From: Parelaphostrongylus tenuis
Taxonomy: Eukaryota; Nematoda; Chromadorea; Rhabditida; Metastrongylidae
DNA length: 64,000 nucleotides
Direction: 5' to 3'
NCBI GenBank assembly: GCA_019055375.1
Contig: JAHQIW010004446.1
Location: forward strand, 186,001 to 250,000
Position numbers and translations under genes: made by a program. Numbering within the stretch: the stretch's first letter is position 1; every line of letters begins with the position of its first letter. Positions 25,030 through 38,400 of this stretch are shown here, piece after piece. A model generated the notes under the pieces. It did not search any database, was not told the origin of the DNA, and was given only the letters and a program-made list of their open reading frames with translations.

Positions 25030-25633
25030 TAGGTTGTAGAAAAAGTTCCTCAACACCCGCTGAAAAATTAAAATTTGTACATAAATTCAATTGGAAATAA
25101 TAATAATTATTCTTCAAAATAGAATCATCATTATTCACGATCTTTTGGCCACAATGTGCAAGCTTCCGGATGTGCTCGAATGCGGCCATTCCTTGGTCAT
25201 TGAATCAAGAACTCCTGGCATCCCTCCTCAACTTGAACAAATGTCTCGAATCGCCGTTCATGCAGGAAATGTTCCATTGAGCGGAAATTGCACCTAATCC
25301 GACGGCGTAGCATCTGCACTGTGCTGAGTGTGAAAAAACATGTCAGGAGTTTTTGATTGAAAGCCTGTGAAAAGGCGATTTCGAACAGAACCGGACTCCT
25401 TCCAATCTGTCAAACTTTTCCTTAGTCTTCTTTGAGGTGTGAGGTTCAGTATCGTTATGTTGAAACAACACGCGCTTTCGACGAATCAATGTAGGGTACT
25501 TTTCTTTTAGAGCATCGTTTCTTATGAAAATATTTCTGAAGTAACTTCATGGATTAACAGCAACCGACACTGGGTGAAATAAACATAAAATTTCGATTTT
25601 CAGCTGGGTGTGAGAAATTTTTTCCTCAACCTA
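25030..25633 (-). mobile_element. Mariner-like remnant with TIRs
   Basis: The ends TAGGTTGTAGAAAAAGTTCC and (reverse) TAGGTTGAGGAAAAAATTTC continue as imperfect TIRs of about 45 bp. Minus-strand translation shows broken C-terminal transposase: QHNDTEPHTSKKTKEKFDRL, then FHERRFETFVQVEEGCQEFL, then CGQKIVNNDD. There are several stops and frameshifts. Confidence 0.75.
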
Positions 25634-26312
25634 GTACAATATAAAAATGACGAGCTCGTCAGTACAATATCATGAAATAGACCATATGTGGAATGCATGA
25701 ACTGGCAGTATTTCCGTCGTCAACCCGCCGCCAATGTGATTGCTATGGGATATTCATCGTCAAAACCGAATACTTTTCAAACCGGATACTTGACATTATT
25801 GTAGATCCCGCTTTTACAATTTCGAAAGAACCTAGCCATCAAAGATAGTCTTACAGTGAGCTGTAACGGAACTTCGATCCGGAGTTTGTGAATCCACTAT
25901 AAATCACTGCAGTATGAGATGATAACAACAACTTTACTCATGGAGTGCTGTCGAGCTTTTTGGATAGCAAGATGAAAGTTTCAAGGAACTCGACTATGAA
26001 ATTCGTTAGGCACAAGATTACTCATAATATCTCAAAACCAAAAATGGTCTGTCGATATGAACAATCAGCAAGATATCAAGTTGCTCACTGTACCGGTCGG
26101 CCAGCAATTTCATATTTTTCTTCAAAAACACTTCAACGAACAACGCTAAATGACAAATCCGACAACTATGTAACTCAATCGAGATTGTAATCAAAGTGTT
26201 ATTGCGATGTTTCTGTTTGTGAAGAGCCAGATTATAACAGAACATTTCAGATTTTCTTCAGTGACTTGAAGTGTCTTTTAAGGCATCGGTTTTCGCAGGT
26301 TGCTATACAGTC

Positions 26313-26462
26313 CTAGCAAATGGCGATAGCACTATGACGTTTCATACGGTTATCGGAGAGCAGAGGTGAACTCGCTTCATTTTTTTCGTGAACCGTAAGC
26401 AACAGTGAAATCCATGGATTTTCCAGATGTTCGTTCCGTAGCTGTAGATGTTCCTCGAATTT
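26313..26462 (-). CDS. GPCR exon 8: probable C-terminal tail
   Basis: A strong acceptor (TTTCAATCTATGCAG) opens a phase-0 frame of 49 residues starting KFEEHLQLRNEHLENPWISL and ending MKRHSAIAIC-stop. It is hydrophilic and Ser-containing, as a receptor tail would be. Only the weak donor after exon 7 makes it uncertain. Confidence 0.55.
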   Translation of the reverse strand, partial: KFEEHLQLRNEHLENPWISLLLTVHEKNEASSPLLSDNRMKRHSAIAIC

Positions 26463-29400
26463 CTGCATAGATTGAAATATGTCAAAGAAAACAAAGAGAC
26501 AAGTTTAAATATTTCATAGATATTTATCAAAAAAAAAACGATAAGCAGTTGTGCTCACAAAGAAGAAGGATAAGCTGTTTAGGTTATTAGAAGTTTTTTT
26601 TTAAAGCATCTGTTAGACTGAAAGAAAACAAATGATGGACCTTTTCCTGAGTCTCTTCGCAGAACAACAGCAAAAACTGTTGCCTAATTTCCGAACTGGA
26701 AAGGAAATGCGCCGGACAACGTATTGCATTCCCGAAAACCGTCAGCACTGATGCGAAATCGGCGGCTAGTAAGTAGAGATCCGGATGCTGAACATGCAGG
26801 AAGTCTGAAAAATGACTGAAAGTGTTTGGATTGCCACCAGCTTAGACTAATATGCCTGGAGAGTTGGTAGTTGAGTAGTAGCAATGCCGCTCGTTACGAG
26901 CACGGTGCTGATTCGACCTCGTCCAGAAAGTAGGGATTTTTCTTGATTTTATGAATTCATGCGCAGTTCACGACATCATAGTCTCTTGTGGAAATAGACT
27001 TTCTCCTTCTTCAAACTCATTTTAGACTATCTAGGTTCACGTGCTATATTGTGTGGGTTTCACTACGTGCACTCTATTGTTGAAAACTTTGTGAAAAATA
27101 ATGAGTGGTTTTTGCTCAGAATATACCAGAAAGCTTCCAATATTCAGATGATCATCAACAACACATGGGTCAGTCTTAATGGAAATGACTATTTGTTGAT
27201 TTGTACACTAAGAATTTTATGAAGGGAATTGTTTCTAGATGTGGCTGATTGCACCCAACGAATGTTTCGCAAAAGTGGAAAGAAAACGCCTTTTAACTTG
27301 AGTGAAAGAGTATTCTTAGGAAGGAGGAGTCGTTAGATAAAGTCCTTCTAAGCAACATGCCTTGCCGGTTTATCTTGGAACATCAATGTAAAGTGGTGCC
27401 TCACTAGATGTTGCTCTATCCTGTTACACTTTTATCCGATAACCTATGGGTGATCAATAACATCCTTAAGCTCATAAGATCGGAATCAATCATGACGTCG
27501 TATTTAGACCAGTATTCATCTTGCTGGAATCATTGTTTCATTGCTTGGCTCACAGAATGGGAAAAGGATATAAAGCGAACTAAAGGGGCTAAGGAAAAAG
27601 GTTTTAAAAGGTCGAAAATTTCGTCAGTACGTACACTATGATGTACATACGGCACATCAAGGACTGAAGCTGAGGAGTAACAAAAGATGAACTTTGGACA
27701 AAATGCTTTTATGCCTTCGTTTCAAGTGTTTTCTCTAGACCACGATTGAATTTTTTAGTACGCCTGATAAGCATTTTCTTGAGCCACAATGTGTTTGGTA
27801 ATCGCACATGCATTAATAATGCAAAACTCAAACCTATCTACTTATATATTATTCACATGATCCAGCAGCACTTATTCTGATCATCGCCTCACTTCTGCCA
27901 TTCGACTCTTTTCTCGTATCCATCACCAGCGACTGCCTCAGCAGCATTCAAATCTCGAATGTTAATTGGGTTACTGCTTGGAGAATTTGCCTATCCGGTA
28001 AGTTACTTCGAATGAAGGATCATAAATTTTCCCTAAAATGTGCGCTTCAACGACAACCGATAGTTGAGAGCCGTTACCGATTGGATTCCTCGGAATATCA
28101 ACTAATCTACAGGAAGACCACCCGATGGTCCGCATTCTCCACGAAAACGCAAGAAGAAATATATGACGCTCAACGAATACCTAGAGTGAAGAGGACCCAC
28201 TGGGCTGCTCTTGCACGCAATAGGGAAAAATGGAAGTGTTACTGGTGCCCGCTCAAGTCACTCGACTATCAACGGGACGACAGGTGATATTAGTGATATT
28301 GGGGAAGCTAATCTAGGACATCTCCAAACATCTTCACAGGTATTCGTTATTCCTTATGAAACACAAAAACCTCTTCTCAGAAGTATTGCGCTACTTCGCC
28401 GACCAATGAGGAAGATGAGGAGACTTGGTTGACCTTGGGCGAGGTCAAACCAACGACTTTGTGTACATTTTTATTTTGATTTTTTTACAGCACGCGTCAT
28501 CACAACTCACTTTTCACTAATAATTTTCAGCACTGTTAGCGTCCCATTTGCTCCCCTGCATTCACCCTCAACAAAAGTCTTCGATTAATTCATCTGTTGC
28601 TTCGGCTGCTTCTTGAGTGTGCGACTTTTTTATGAATGGCGTAAAATGTTGGTCTAGACGTTTATTCTTGCAGTCTTAGAGGTATCGAGTTGAGGTGTAC
28701 CCTAAGGCGTTCATTGATTGATTGCAAAAAAGCGTCGAAAAGTTGGTCGAACCACCGCCTCATTTATCGCCCTCTTTTCTGATTCACTGCATCACTAACC
28801 ACTACATTACCCCAGCCCTTGAGAGCTTCCTTGCACCTAAACTCTAGATACCATGTTTACCACGACCCGAACAAACTTCATATAACTGTACACAACCAAG
28901 GTTTGTAATTTAAAGAGATTTCGCGCAGTTTTGCAAATTTTTTCTTCGTAGACGATATCACTAAAGTTACGAGATTTTGAACCGTTTTTCCTAAAGAAAA
29001 TTAATATCACATTAAAAAATACAAGGGAGTTGAAGATGGAGGGGTGGTTACTGATGCTTTCTACCATGAAGCAAGTGCTTACTTGATCCCCTTTCAAACT
29101 CTCCTGCTATGCAAGTGGACGCCTTGGCTAGTCAATTTTTGAGATTGAAAAAGGCAGTCGATTCGACCAACAGTTTACGACTCATAAAAAAGCGAAATCT
29201 TCAAGCACCAGCCAACATCACGCGTAATGCTCGTTGACCTTATGAGCGATGAATGCGAGGAAGCCAATCAAATGTAAGGAGTGCTGAGATCTGCAAAATA
29301 AATCTTATGACAAATGTTACGCGGACTCGTAGAAGAAGAAGTCATAGAAATTTTGTGAATGCATATCACGTGTGTAACAAAGATGTTGCAGTTAGCCTAT

Positions 29401-32400
29401 CCCAAATAAAATTAATTTCACGAACTGTCATCGGAAGAAGGAGCAACACCTTGAGAGTAGGCTGTTGGTGCATAATTTCACTGTCATGTTCCGAGACTGT
29501 CTTTTATTAGGTGTACAGATTTGACTCCGACGCTTTTTTCTTTGTTATAATAATAGTTAAATAAACACGTGTGATTTTATTATTCAAAGTGTGTTAAAAA
29601 ACACTATTTATTTATACATTTCCTTCGAGTGCTTTATTAAGACCACACTCAAATTTCAATAGATCCTTTCATTATTATTTGAGCCAACATGTCATGTGGT
29701 CTGGTAAGGGCTCTTGTACAGCCCGAGACACGTGTTTCGTCCTTACAGACTCATCAGCCGGGCAGAACCCGTCGTCTGTTGATCTTTTTATAGTCAGTTC
29801 TCTCGGGAGCGTTACACTCCTTATAGAGAGTTGTCGACGACGTACGTTTTACACTCTATGTCAGGCGAAATTTTCACCTATCACAGAGTGTTTTCGCACT
29901 CGATTGCTAGCTGGCTGGTATTTTTATCCTATTATACCTTTTCTTTGAGTGCTTTATTAAGACCACGCTCAAATTTCAATAGATCCTTTCATTATTATCC
30001 TCTATAAGGAGTGTAACGCTCCCGAGAGAACTGACTATAAAAAGATCGACAGACGACGGGTTCTGCCCGGCTGATGAGTCTGCGAGGAAGGAACACGTGT
30101 CTCGGGCTGTACAAGAGCCCTTACCAGACCACATGACATGTTGGCTCAAATAATAATGAAAGGAACTATTTTTTTAGTTATACCTCTTATTCCAACTCTT
30201 TTATTAAGAATCTTTTATTAAGAACACGCTTAAATTTCAATATAGTCCATATTTATCATTTGAGCCACCATGTCATGTGATCTGTTAAAGGGCTCTTGTA
30301 CATTCCGATACACGTATTTCGACCTTGCAACTTCCTCAGTCGGGCAGGCCTTTCTTCTAGCCCTTTTAGTCAAAAAGCCCATTTGCGGGAGTTTTACTTC
30401 GCATATTCATTAACCAAAATGAATGTATTTGCTCACAATTTTGGTATCGTTCCATTGCGCTGTTTCCTGTAGACGTTTGATTAACAATTTGCCTATACTT
30501 GCTTTAAGATGAAAAAGTGTCGTGAGAACAAATTAGCTTGCTTCTCATGAAGAAATAGCGCTTCGGTGGAAAAGCAGTGAAGCGGTGCACAGATTTAATG
30601 GAGCTTGGAGTGGCTGCCTCCTAGTGCAAATACGGCACTTTCGCATACCAAAACGTTTGCAAAAAAATGCACAATTCAACGATATTAAGGTCATGCAATT
30701 TTATTACAGAAACCATATCAAAAAAGCAAAACGGCATGAACTTTGCAATCCTGCTGCATAATAAGACTTGCCTTCATGTTGCGAAACCGGTCGAAGACGT
30801 CATAAAAGAGTTGAAGTGGGAGGTTTTCGGAGGTATTACCTTGCCCACCTTACTCTTTTGGTATTGCACCGTTAGACTACCACTTCAAATTATCGAATTC
30901 AATTTAAACATTAGCAAACTTATAGGAAAAATTGCCTTTTTTCAGGTACAAAAGTCGTCATTTTTAAAATCCTCTAGAAACCATCATATAAAATTTTTTG
31001 TGCGTAAAAAACATATGAATAAATGACGTTTTTTAACGAACTTCAAAACAGAGGAAAGAATCTGAATACTTTTGATTTTACTATTATTACGGGGAAAGAA
31101 GGACGGCGGAGTCATATTAGTACACCTAAAATATTTCTCGAGCATTTTTGTCATGTAATGGAAAGATGGACACATTTTTGTCATCTCCAAGAGTAAATAT
31201 AGGTGATAACAACAGTGCAATTGGTTTCTGAAAAGGTCTTCCTCGAGCGCTATGCAGCCAAAAGAAAATTACCTTTCACCTCCGGCGCACATTATCGCAT
31301 GTCTCCTCAAACCGCGGTGAGCGCGGCAATCTGATACTCGCGGAAAGGAAGCGATTTAAGTTACTTCATTGAAAGTTTGTTCTTCATTAGTAGTTAGTAG
31401 AAAATTTTCAACTTTCCCGTATTAGAACTGTAAAAGAAACCTTGATCTATTGTCTTATGGTTATGAGCTTTTCATTTTTTCTATACTATCATACTACTAC
31501 TAATCATTTTTATTCATCACTAAAAGTAAATAAGGTGGGGTTTTTCAGAATGACTAGACTGCTGATTTTTTACTAGATTTTTGATGTATGCGAAATATCA
31601 ACCGAGTAATCACATATGGCATGATATATGCGTCTAGGCTCTGACGAAGACGTTGCCGCCGAAACGTTACCCATTGAGTTTTGAGGAAAAGAAAGAAATT
31701 ATCAATCTCGTGCAAGTTTTGAATAAAGAAAGGACAGTTCGTGAGAAATTTTAAACTTCTTCAATCACGCCAAGGTTTAGAGATAGTTGGACTTTTGAGT
31801 CTATACTAATCTGATTTTTTTTGAAGTGGAGGAAAACCTCAAGATGAATAACAAAAATCGCACACCATATGTGTATTGCGCTGCGTTATGATACCGCTCA
31901 ATCGATATTACAGTCGCTTACACCTAGGCGACGAGAAGTACGCGCCAAGCACGAAACCAATCTTCTTTTCGCTGCAACAACGCTCTAACATGGCCTTTTC
32001 AGAAATCAAAAACATTTTGAAATTATCGAATCAAGCTATCGGATGATAGTAAACAAGCCGGGAAAAGATCTGTTCAGCGAAAAAACAAGCCGAGGCTGAA
32101 TTTTATTTTTGCTACTACGGCCCAGTAGAAAGAAAGGCTTTTCAAGAGACCAATATACCATTGGAAATTGTTAGATTTAAGCTATCGAGTGACTATTAAA
32201 ACAGTGAAAAACAGCAGGAATGATCTGGGTGCAAGAAGCTGAATATGGTTGGAAATAACAGGATAAACTCGAGAGATTCTTTCTTTTGTAATTGTCAGGC
32301 ATCTCGTCCAGCATGTCAAACAGCATCAAGAAATAAGTTTCTTCATGAAACTCTTACTACGCCTACAGAGAGCCCATTATTCGTAAACAATGAGAGCCCA

Positions 32401-35400
32401 TGTCAAGCAAATCTTCAACGTTATAATGGCCGCCACTGGCCGTTCGAGTAACAAATATATTGGAGAACATTTTGGGCACAAAGTCGCCCATTATACAATA
32501 ATTTTTTGAAATATGTAAAAGAATGTTACATAGAATGTTGCAAAACTATGTTTTCCATTAGTCCTGCGACTACTGTATAATACACCTCTCTAATCACTAA
32601 TAGTGATAATTTAAAAGAAAAATCGGCAAATAAATAAATAACCTGCATTGATGTATTCAGTGAGTGTCAGATAAACGTTGAGAAGATTCGATATCAGATA
32701 AGCTGATATGATCACTATGAGGGTGTTGGTAGCTGAGCGAAGATTTCTCCGTCGAATTTTCATTACATCATGTCCCATGGTCAGCTCAGTTATGAGTGAA
32801 CGTAGCTGCTTAAAAGAAAATGGCTTTGTTATGCATCAACCGTAAACATTCAGTCGAAAGCTGTTTTTCAGACTACAAAATGCAAAAGAAAACTAGACAA
32901 TGGCCTATGCCCAGTCAAACTCACCTGCACGTTTTGGTTCCTCAGCATGATCACAATTCCACCGTTCAAAAAGATCAGAGTAAAGAAAGGCACAAAAATT
33001 GCAGCTGTGTTAAAGACGCCTAGGTGAAAGGAGTCACTTCCCAAGACGTCTAACTTGAATCGACGATAACCACTGCACTCATTACGTTCAATCATCGATA
33101 CCTTCTGAATGTAGAAGTCTCAAAATCTTACAGAATCACCATCAAATATATTTCGTTCCGAAGCAAACGATAGTGACAGTAATCGTCTAACTGAAACTTC
33201 TAATTTTAAACTCAAATGACGGACTCAAAACAAGTTCTCACAAATAAATCTAATGCCGCCGGATTTGAGCTGTTAAGCAAATTGTAAAGAATTCTCCAAC
33301 TAATTCAAATATGTTTACTGGGATTATGCAGAGCACAGTCAAATAGATGCATGACCTCAGCTGTAACCATCATTCAACTTTCGGTTCAATGGGCGTGTAC
33401 GGTTTGAGCGAGGCTGTTGATATAAAATATCGTTCACTTAACAGTACCATTAATAGGTGATGTATGAATTATAGGTTACTGATTTAAACTACGAATTGTA
33501 AATTCACAGATTACAATTAGCTTTCAAGCCCTATAAAGGTTTGGAAGGAAAAAAACGGAGTAGAAAGGTCCTGATAATGTAAAAGTGGCGTCAACTATTT
33601 GGGGTAACAAAAATTCCAAGCCAAGGGTTTAGTCAGTAAGGGAAACCATGTTGAAAACCCAACTAGTCTTCGCTCGTCCATTTTCCATTATTAGGCATAT
33701 TTTTAGCGTTATCACTTTATATGATCTATGTCAAAGTTTTTTCACGCAATCAATTCGTCTCCTCCCGTTCATTGCCTGATTGAAGACTTCATCCTCCTCA
33801 TCAACGTCGTAGAGTACTGCTTGGCACTCATTGAAATTTTGAGGGATAGCCACATGGGATGTTGGTTACTGATTGCCGAAAAGTATTGAGAGGGAGGGGG
33901 AGTGAGGGATCAATCCTGGGTTGAACTACGTTGAGCATTACTAGCCACTTGGGCACCGTCCACGTTAGACTTATCAAAGGTAAAAGTAGCCTAAAAGCCT
34001 TAAGTGATGCAGTAGGTTAAATATTATACCAGCAGAAATTGTTTGGCAATTTATTAATCTCTTTGGTAGGACGTTGATATATCCCCTAGCACGTTACGCG
34101 CTTCACCTGCAGCAGGATGCGCTTTTACAGTGTAGAAGTTTCGGAATGGAAGTTGTTGAGGTGTCTCATACTTTCGTTTACATTGCGACATCTTTTGATT
34201 TGCTTATTATCCATCTACAAGAATAAAGCGATCAACAATATAATCACCGCCATGATCAATGATATGCAGCTATTTGTTGGAAAAAGACTTGATGCCTTTC
34301 TCCGGAGAAAAGTGAGGATTTTGAAGAAAAAATCCGGCGAGATCATTTTTAAGGCAGCTGTAGTCACTAACTTTTTTTACCTCAGATGCTGCTTCAGGAT
34401 GAGGATGAGATGATAATCGTAAAGCAATATGTGGGTTATGTGGAAGATAGGATGCAGCCCAATTTCCCCAAAATGTGGCAAGACGATTTTGCAATGTGAG
34501 GTGATTCAATTAATCCATGAGGTGCTTTTGAAATCACTTTGTGTTAACTCATTTCATTTAGATGGCGAGCAATAGTGCTACGGCCTCTCCATGTGTCTGA
34601 CCAAGCTACTAGAACATTCTCCAACATACCACAGTCTTTTGGCGATAGCCTGATTTGAATTAGAAAAAAATGAGCAAACAAGAATGTGGAAAATTTCAAG
34701 AACTGCCCAAATTTTCTTGGAGATTCAAAACGTACGCTATTGTTCTACGTTCTGCAGGAATGTAGGCACTGTGAAGCTGTTACTAATGAATCTAAATCTT
34801 ATTTCGAAAGTATTCATGTAATATCTATGTGGAAAGCTTTTGTAAATCGTGAGAAAGTATTTTATCCAGAAAGAGTATAATCTTTGAAAACTTTCGTACA
34901 GAATAATAGAAGAAGTTGTAAGAAGGAGTACGCTTGAATAAGTTTTTTGAGCAAAAGTCTTGTGGAATAGTAGTGATTTCAAACGATGCCTTGTATAATT
35001 ACAGGCAAAAGATATACAGCTTTAGTGACACGTTCAGGAAATATGAGCAAGAAAGATGCATGTTTACCATTTAATGCTCTTAGATTGACCAGTGCGATTT
35101 CTTAGGGCTTACTCCGGGTACATTCCATAAAAAAGCTCTCAGTATAAGTTTCTTTCAAAAGTTGCACATTTTAGATAATGTGCTTTAGAGTTGTAATTCT
35201 ACACAGTGCGGGAAAAAATGCTTGATAAGAATTAGAACTTTCTTGTTGCAAAAGCGAAAAATTTCAGAATATATGGAAATTCTTCTCGCTGAAAATATCT
35301 TTATAAAATTTCGTCGAGTTTTATATTACCCTCTAATAGCGATCAAATTTTCTTGCATATTAAATTTTGCTATAAAAGCCCAAACAAATCCTCTGGGAAG

Positions 35401-38400
35401 TTGGAAACAATGAGCCATCCACTCCAAAAACAAAACATTATCTTCTTTTTCGATAATGGAACGAACATGGAGGACCTATCCAGAAGCCAGACATAGTTTC
35501 AAAACTGACATTCTCAAGCTCTCAAATGACTTTCAGAACTTATAAAATAAAGTAAAGCTTCAGTGTTTGTTGGAACTGCTGAGAATGTATCTACTATGCA
35601 TGCTTTGAAGCGACACCTCATACATGGGTAATTAAACCTTTACATACATACAAGATCACCACAGCGATAAATAGCAATGGTAATGAGAAATTATATTAGC
35701 AAGCAATATGAATATAACACAATGAGTAGCTGTCATATGGGGACGGTACAGAGCGAGCACGGCAGAGAGTGAGATCTATAGCAATAACAAATTGATGTTT
35801 TAGTGGTTCGTTTAATGGCGCCCAAGAGCACTTGGCGATGGCGTTTGACGCGGCCCTGTTGACGGTCGCTGTCGCAGCCCAGATGAGCTTCGAAGTCCGA
35901 ATGGCCCAGTACTAGTGACGGCGCGTTACATTGGTGGCCCAGTGGTAGAATGCTCGCCTGCCGCGCAAGCAATCCGGGTGCTTGGAAATGACTGGGGCGT
36001 TATCGAGATGATTGTAATTAACACTGACCTGCTCGCGCATATGAGGGATATGGTAGAGGTTATTTAGGTTTATTGTGAATAAGCTTGATGTAGACCAATA
36101 AGAAGAGCGATGCACGGAAGTGGTAGATGCGGTGGGATTACAGTAATCCTGACTGCTGGCTGTTAACTGCTGACTGTTGGCTGACAACCGTACTTTCTAC
36201 TTTGAATCGGGATTATATACGCACCATAGACAAAGACCATGTCAAATGAAGCGCCACAATAACTCTACGGTTTGATAAAAAAACCTAAGCATACAGATTA
36301 ATTGTGCATAAAGGATGGGAGGCGAAGATTAGGGCCCAAAATAGATTGCGCACAAAGAATTATGTGTCCACAACAGATGAAAAAGGAGTTCGCTGCATTA
36401 AAAGTGACAAGCGCAGCTCGCGAAGGAAAAATGAGCACGAAGAAGGTCCGCCAGCGGCAAGTTCGTTCGCCGGTTACGGCCACATTCACGAACGATAGAA
36501 TGCGGAAATACAAATTTATAGACACCAGGTCCGATTCCCCAGACACCGCATCAGTTGAAGCAATTCATGACGTTGGCTTGCAGATGAGCGTCGTAGTGTG
36601 GACTGCAGATGATCGTTGGAGTCTGAATGCGCGTACTTCCCAGAAATGCGTTGATGTCCAGAATAGCTGGAGTAGCGGAGACGATCACTTCCCTGTTGAG
36701 CGTTAAAGGCAGAGTGCATCAGATTTGCAGAAGCGAAAGCGGCCGTCTCACAGATGACCGTCCTGATTCAAATGGTCTGGTATTGGATAAAGTGTGCTAG
36801 ATACTGTGGAGTAGGCGTCGTCTGTCTCCTGTGGGCAAAGTCGCTCGATTATCACTGGGATGCTTCCTTTAAGACTGCCACTGGCAAATGTGGTGGTATT
36901 GAGACGATCGCGGGTCCATAAACAAATCCATGACATGGCCTTACGTTCGCTTTTGGCTATATCCTGGGATATGACGTTGCGTATAGCACCTTCATAATCG
37001 ACTATTTTTAGAGACCTTGAACAAAAAATAATGTAATAGGCATATTTAAAGTTTTTATGAGGTCTGTTATAGCTTTTATAAAGTGCTGCAGACGTGTTTC
37101 GGCCTTTCAGCCTCATTATTAGCACGGTGCCTTTCGCCTGAGCCAGTCTTTTGTAACGTGATGCACTCTCCATATATAAAGGAATCGACGACGAAGATGT
37201 CACACTGCGTGCATAACGTGAAATATCACTTCGCTCTGCAGAGATAACAAATCACTGCATGTCTAGTGACAAGACCACCCGATATTGTAGTGATTAACAG
37301 TCGACTGGTCATGCCTGATAAATTTGTTAATCCTTCACATTTGACTGTTTTTTGAAACTTCTCTCAGAAAGAAGATATGCTACCAGGCTACACTTTTTGT
37401 GACAAAGTCTCAAAAAACCTTCGAATATGAAAGAATTATTAAATTCATCAGTCAAGGGCAATCGGCTGTTAATAGCTACAATGTCGAGTGATCTCGACTC
37501 TGGACATATAGTGATTTGTAATCTCTGCAGTGTAAAGTGATATTAGTTTGCGCGTGCAGTGTAACATCTTCGTCGTTGATTCTTTATATGTAGGACGTAG
37601 ATCCTCTTACAAGGGATTCGCTCAGGCGAAAGGCACCGTGCTACGAATGAGACCGAGTGACCGAAACACGTGTATAGCACATATGAGTGCATTAACAGCC
37701 CTTATGAAAGACTCAAAATATACTATCACATAATGTTTTGGTCGTTTAGAAATTATAGAGAGGCTATATAGGGGTAAAAATATTCAATGGCAGTTGGAAA
37801 TGTTTCCTTTTGCAGTGATATGTTTTTCTTGTTGGAACACAGGGATTTTTGTTTAACTATAGGGCGTTTTACTAATTTTCCCTTATAGGAGCGTATTCAG
37901 TGATATTTCATTGTTTGGTTGCGGTAATGTCTCCTTAACACTGAAATTTTATTACAGTAATAGTTCTCAAGACCGACTGTCTATTAACCTCGGCATGCTT
38001 CAGCACAATTCCTGGTTTTCACATTTAGGCCAAACACGAGGTGTTACATTAAACTTTATTTGACAGCTGACGTTTTGGCATTCACCTTCTTCAGAGCCTG
38101 GAGAGGTCAAAGTCTGCAATGCAATCAGTCAAACACCTCCAACAGCTGTCAAAAAAAGTTCATTGTAACACCTCGTGTTTGGCTTAAAGAAGAAAATCAG
38201 GAATAGTATTAAAGTAATAGTCCCACTGAGGTATGTGCCAATATAAATTATCAGCTACGGGGAGCTGCAGTCAGTGTATCATATAATGGGCTTTTCCATA
38301 TTTTCTTTCGCACTATTACTGCATTTTTTTCTCACACAGGATTAACGCCAAAAGGCTGTTGTATGTTGGAGAATATCCTAGAAATTTAGCCAGGAATTGC

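Larger units (their letters stand above)
29600..30395. mobile_element. Nested and inverted Penelope-like terminal repeats
   Basis: Four pieces of one repeat: 29600-29840 (minus), 29940-29998 (minus end only), 30000-30165 (plus), 30185-30395 (minus, more diverged). Each copy has the end block GCTTTATTAAGA(A/C)CACGCT, then CAACATGTCATGTGGTCTG, then ACACGTGTTTCG. 29600-29840 and 30000-30165 are about 95% alike as inverted arms. Hammerhead-like cores are at 29734-29757, 30071-30093 and 30316-30339. Assignment to Penelope-like elements is inferred from the hammerheads and the GIY-YIG relic at 5.6 kb. Confidence 0.65.
37014..37742. mobile_element. Foldback pair of Penelope-like repeats with hammerhead-like cores
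   Basis: Arm 37014-37290 (minus) and arm 37478-37742 (plus) are inverted copies separated by about 190 bp. Shared blocks run in mirror order: TATCACTT..CTGCAGAGAT, CATCTTCGTCGT, GGCTCAGGCGAAAGGCACCG, GAAACACGT, then AATAT..CTAT.ACAT. Each arm has a hammerhead-like core. It lies in GPCR intron 4. Confidence 0.7.

Noticed and set aside
36302..36706. 134-residue plus-strand ORF
   Set aside because: No recognisable domain, frames also open on the minus strand, and it adjoins the 37-kb foldback repeat. Higher GC suggests another mobile-element relic, but I could not identify it.
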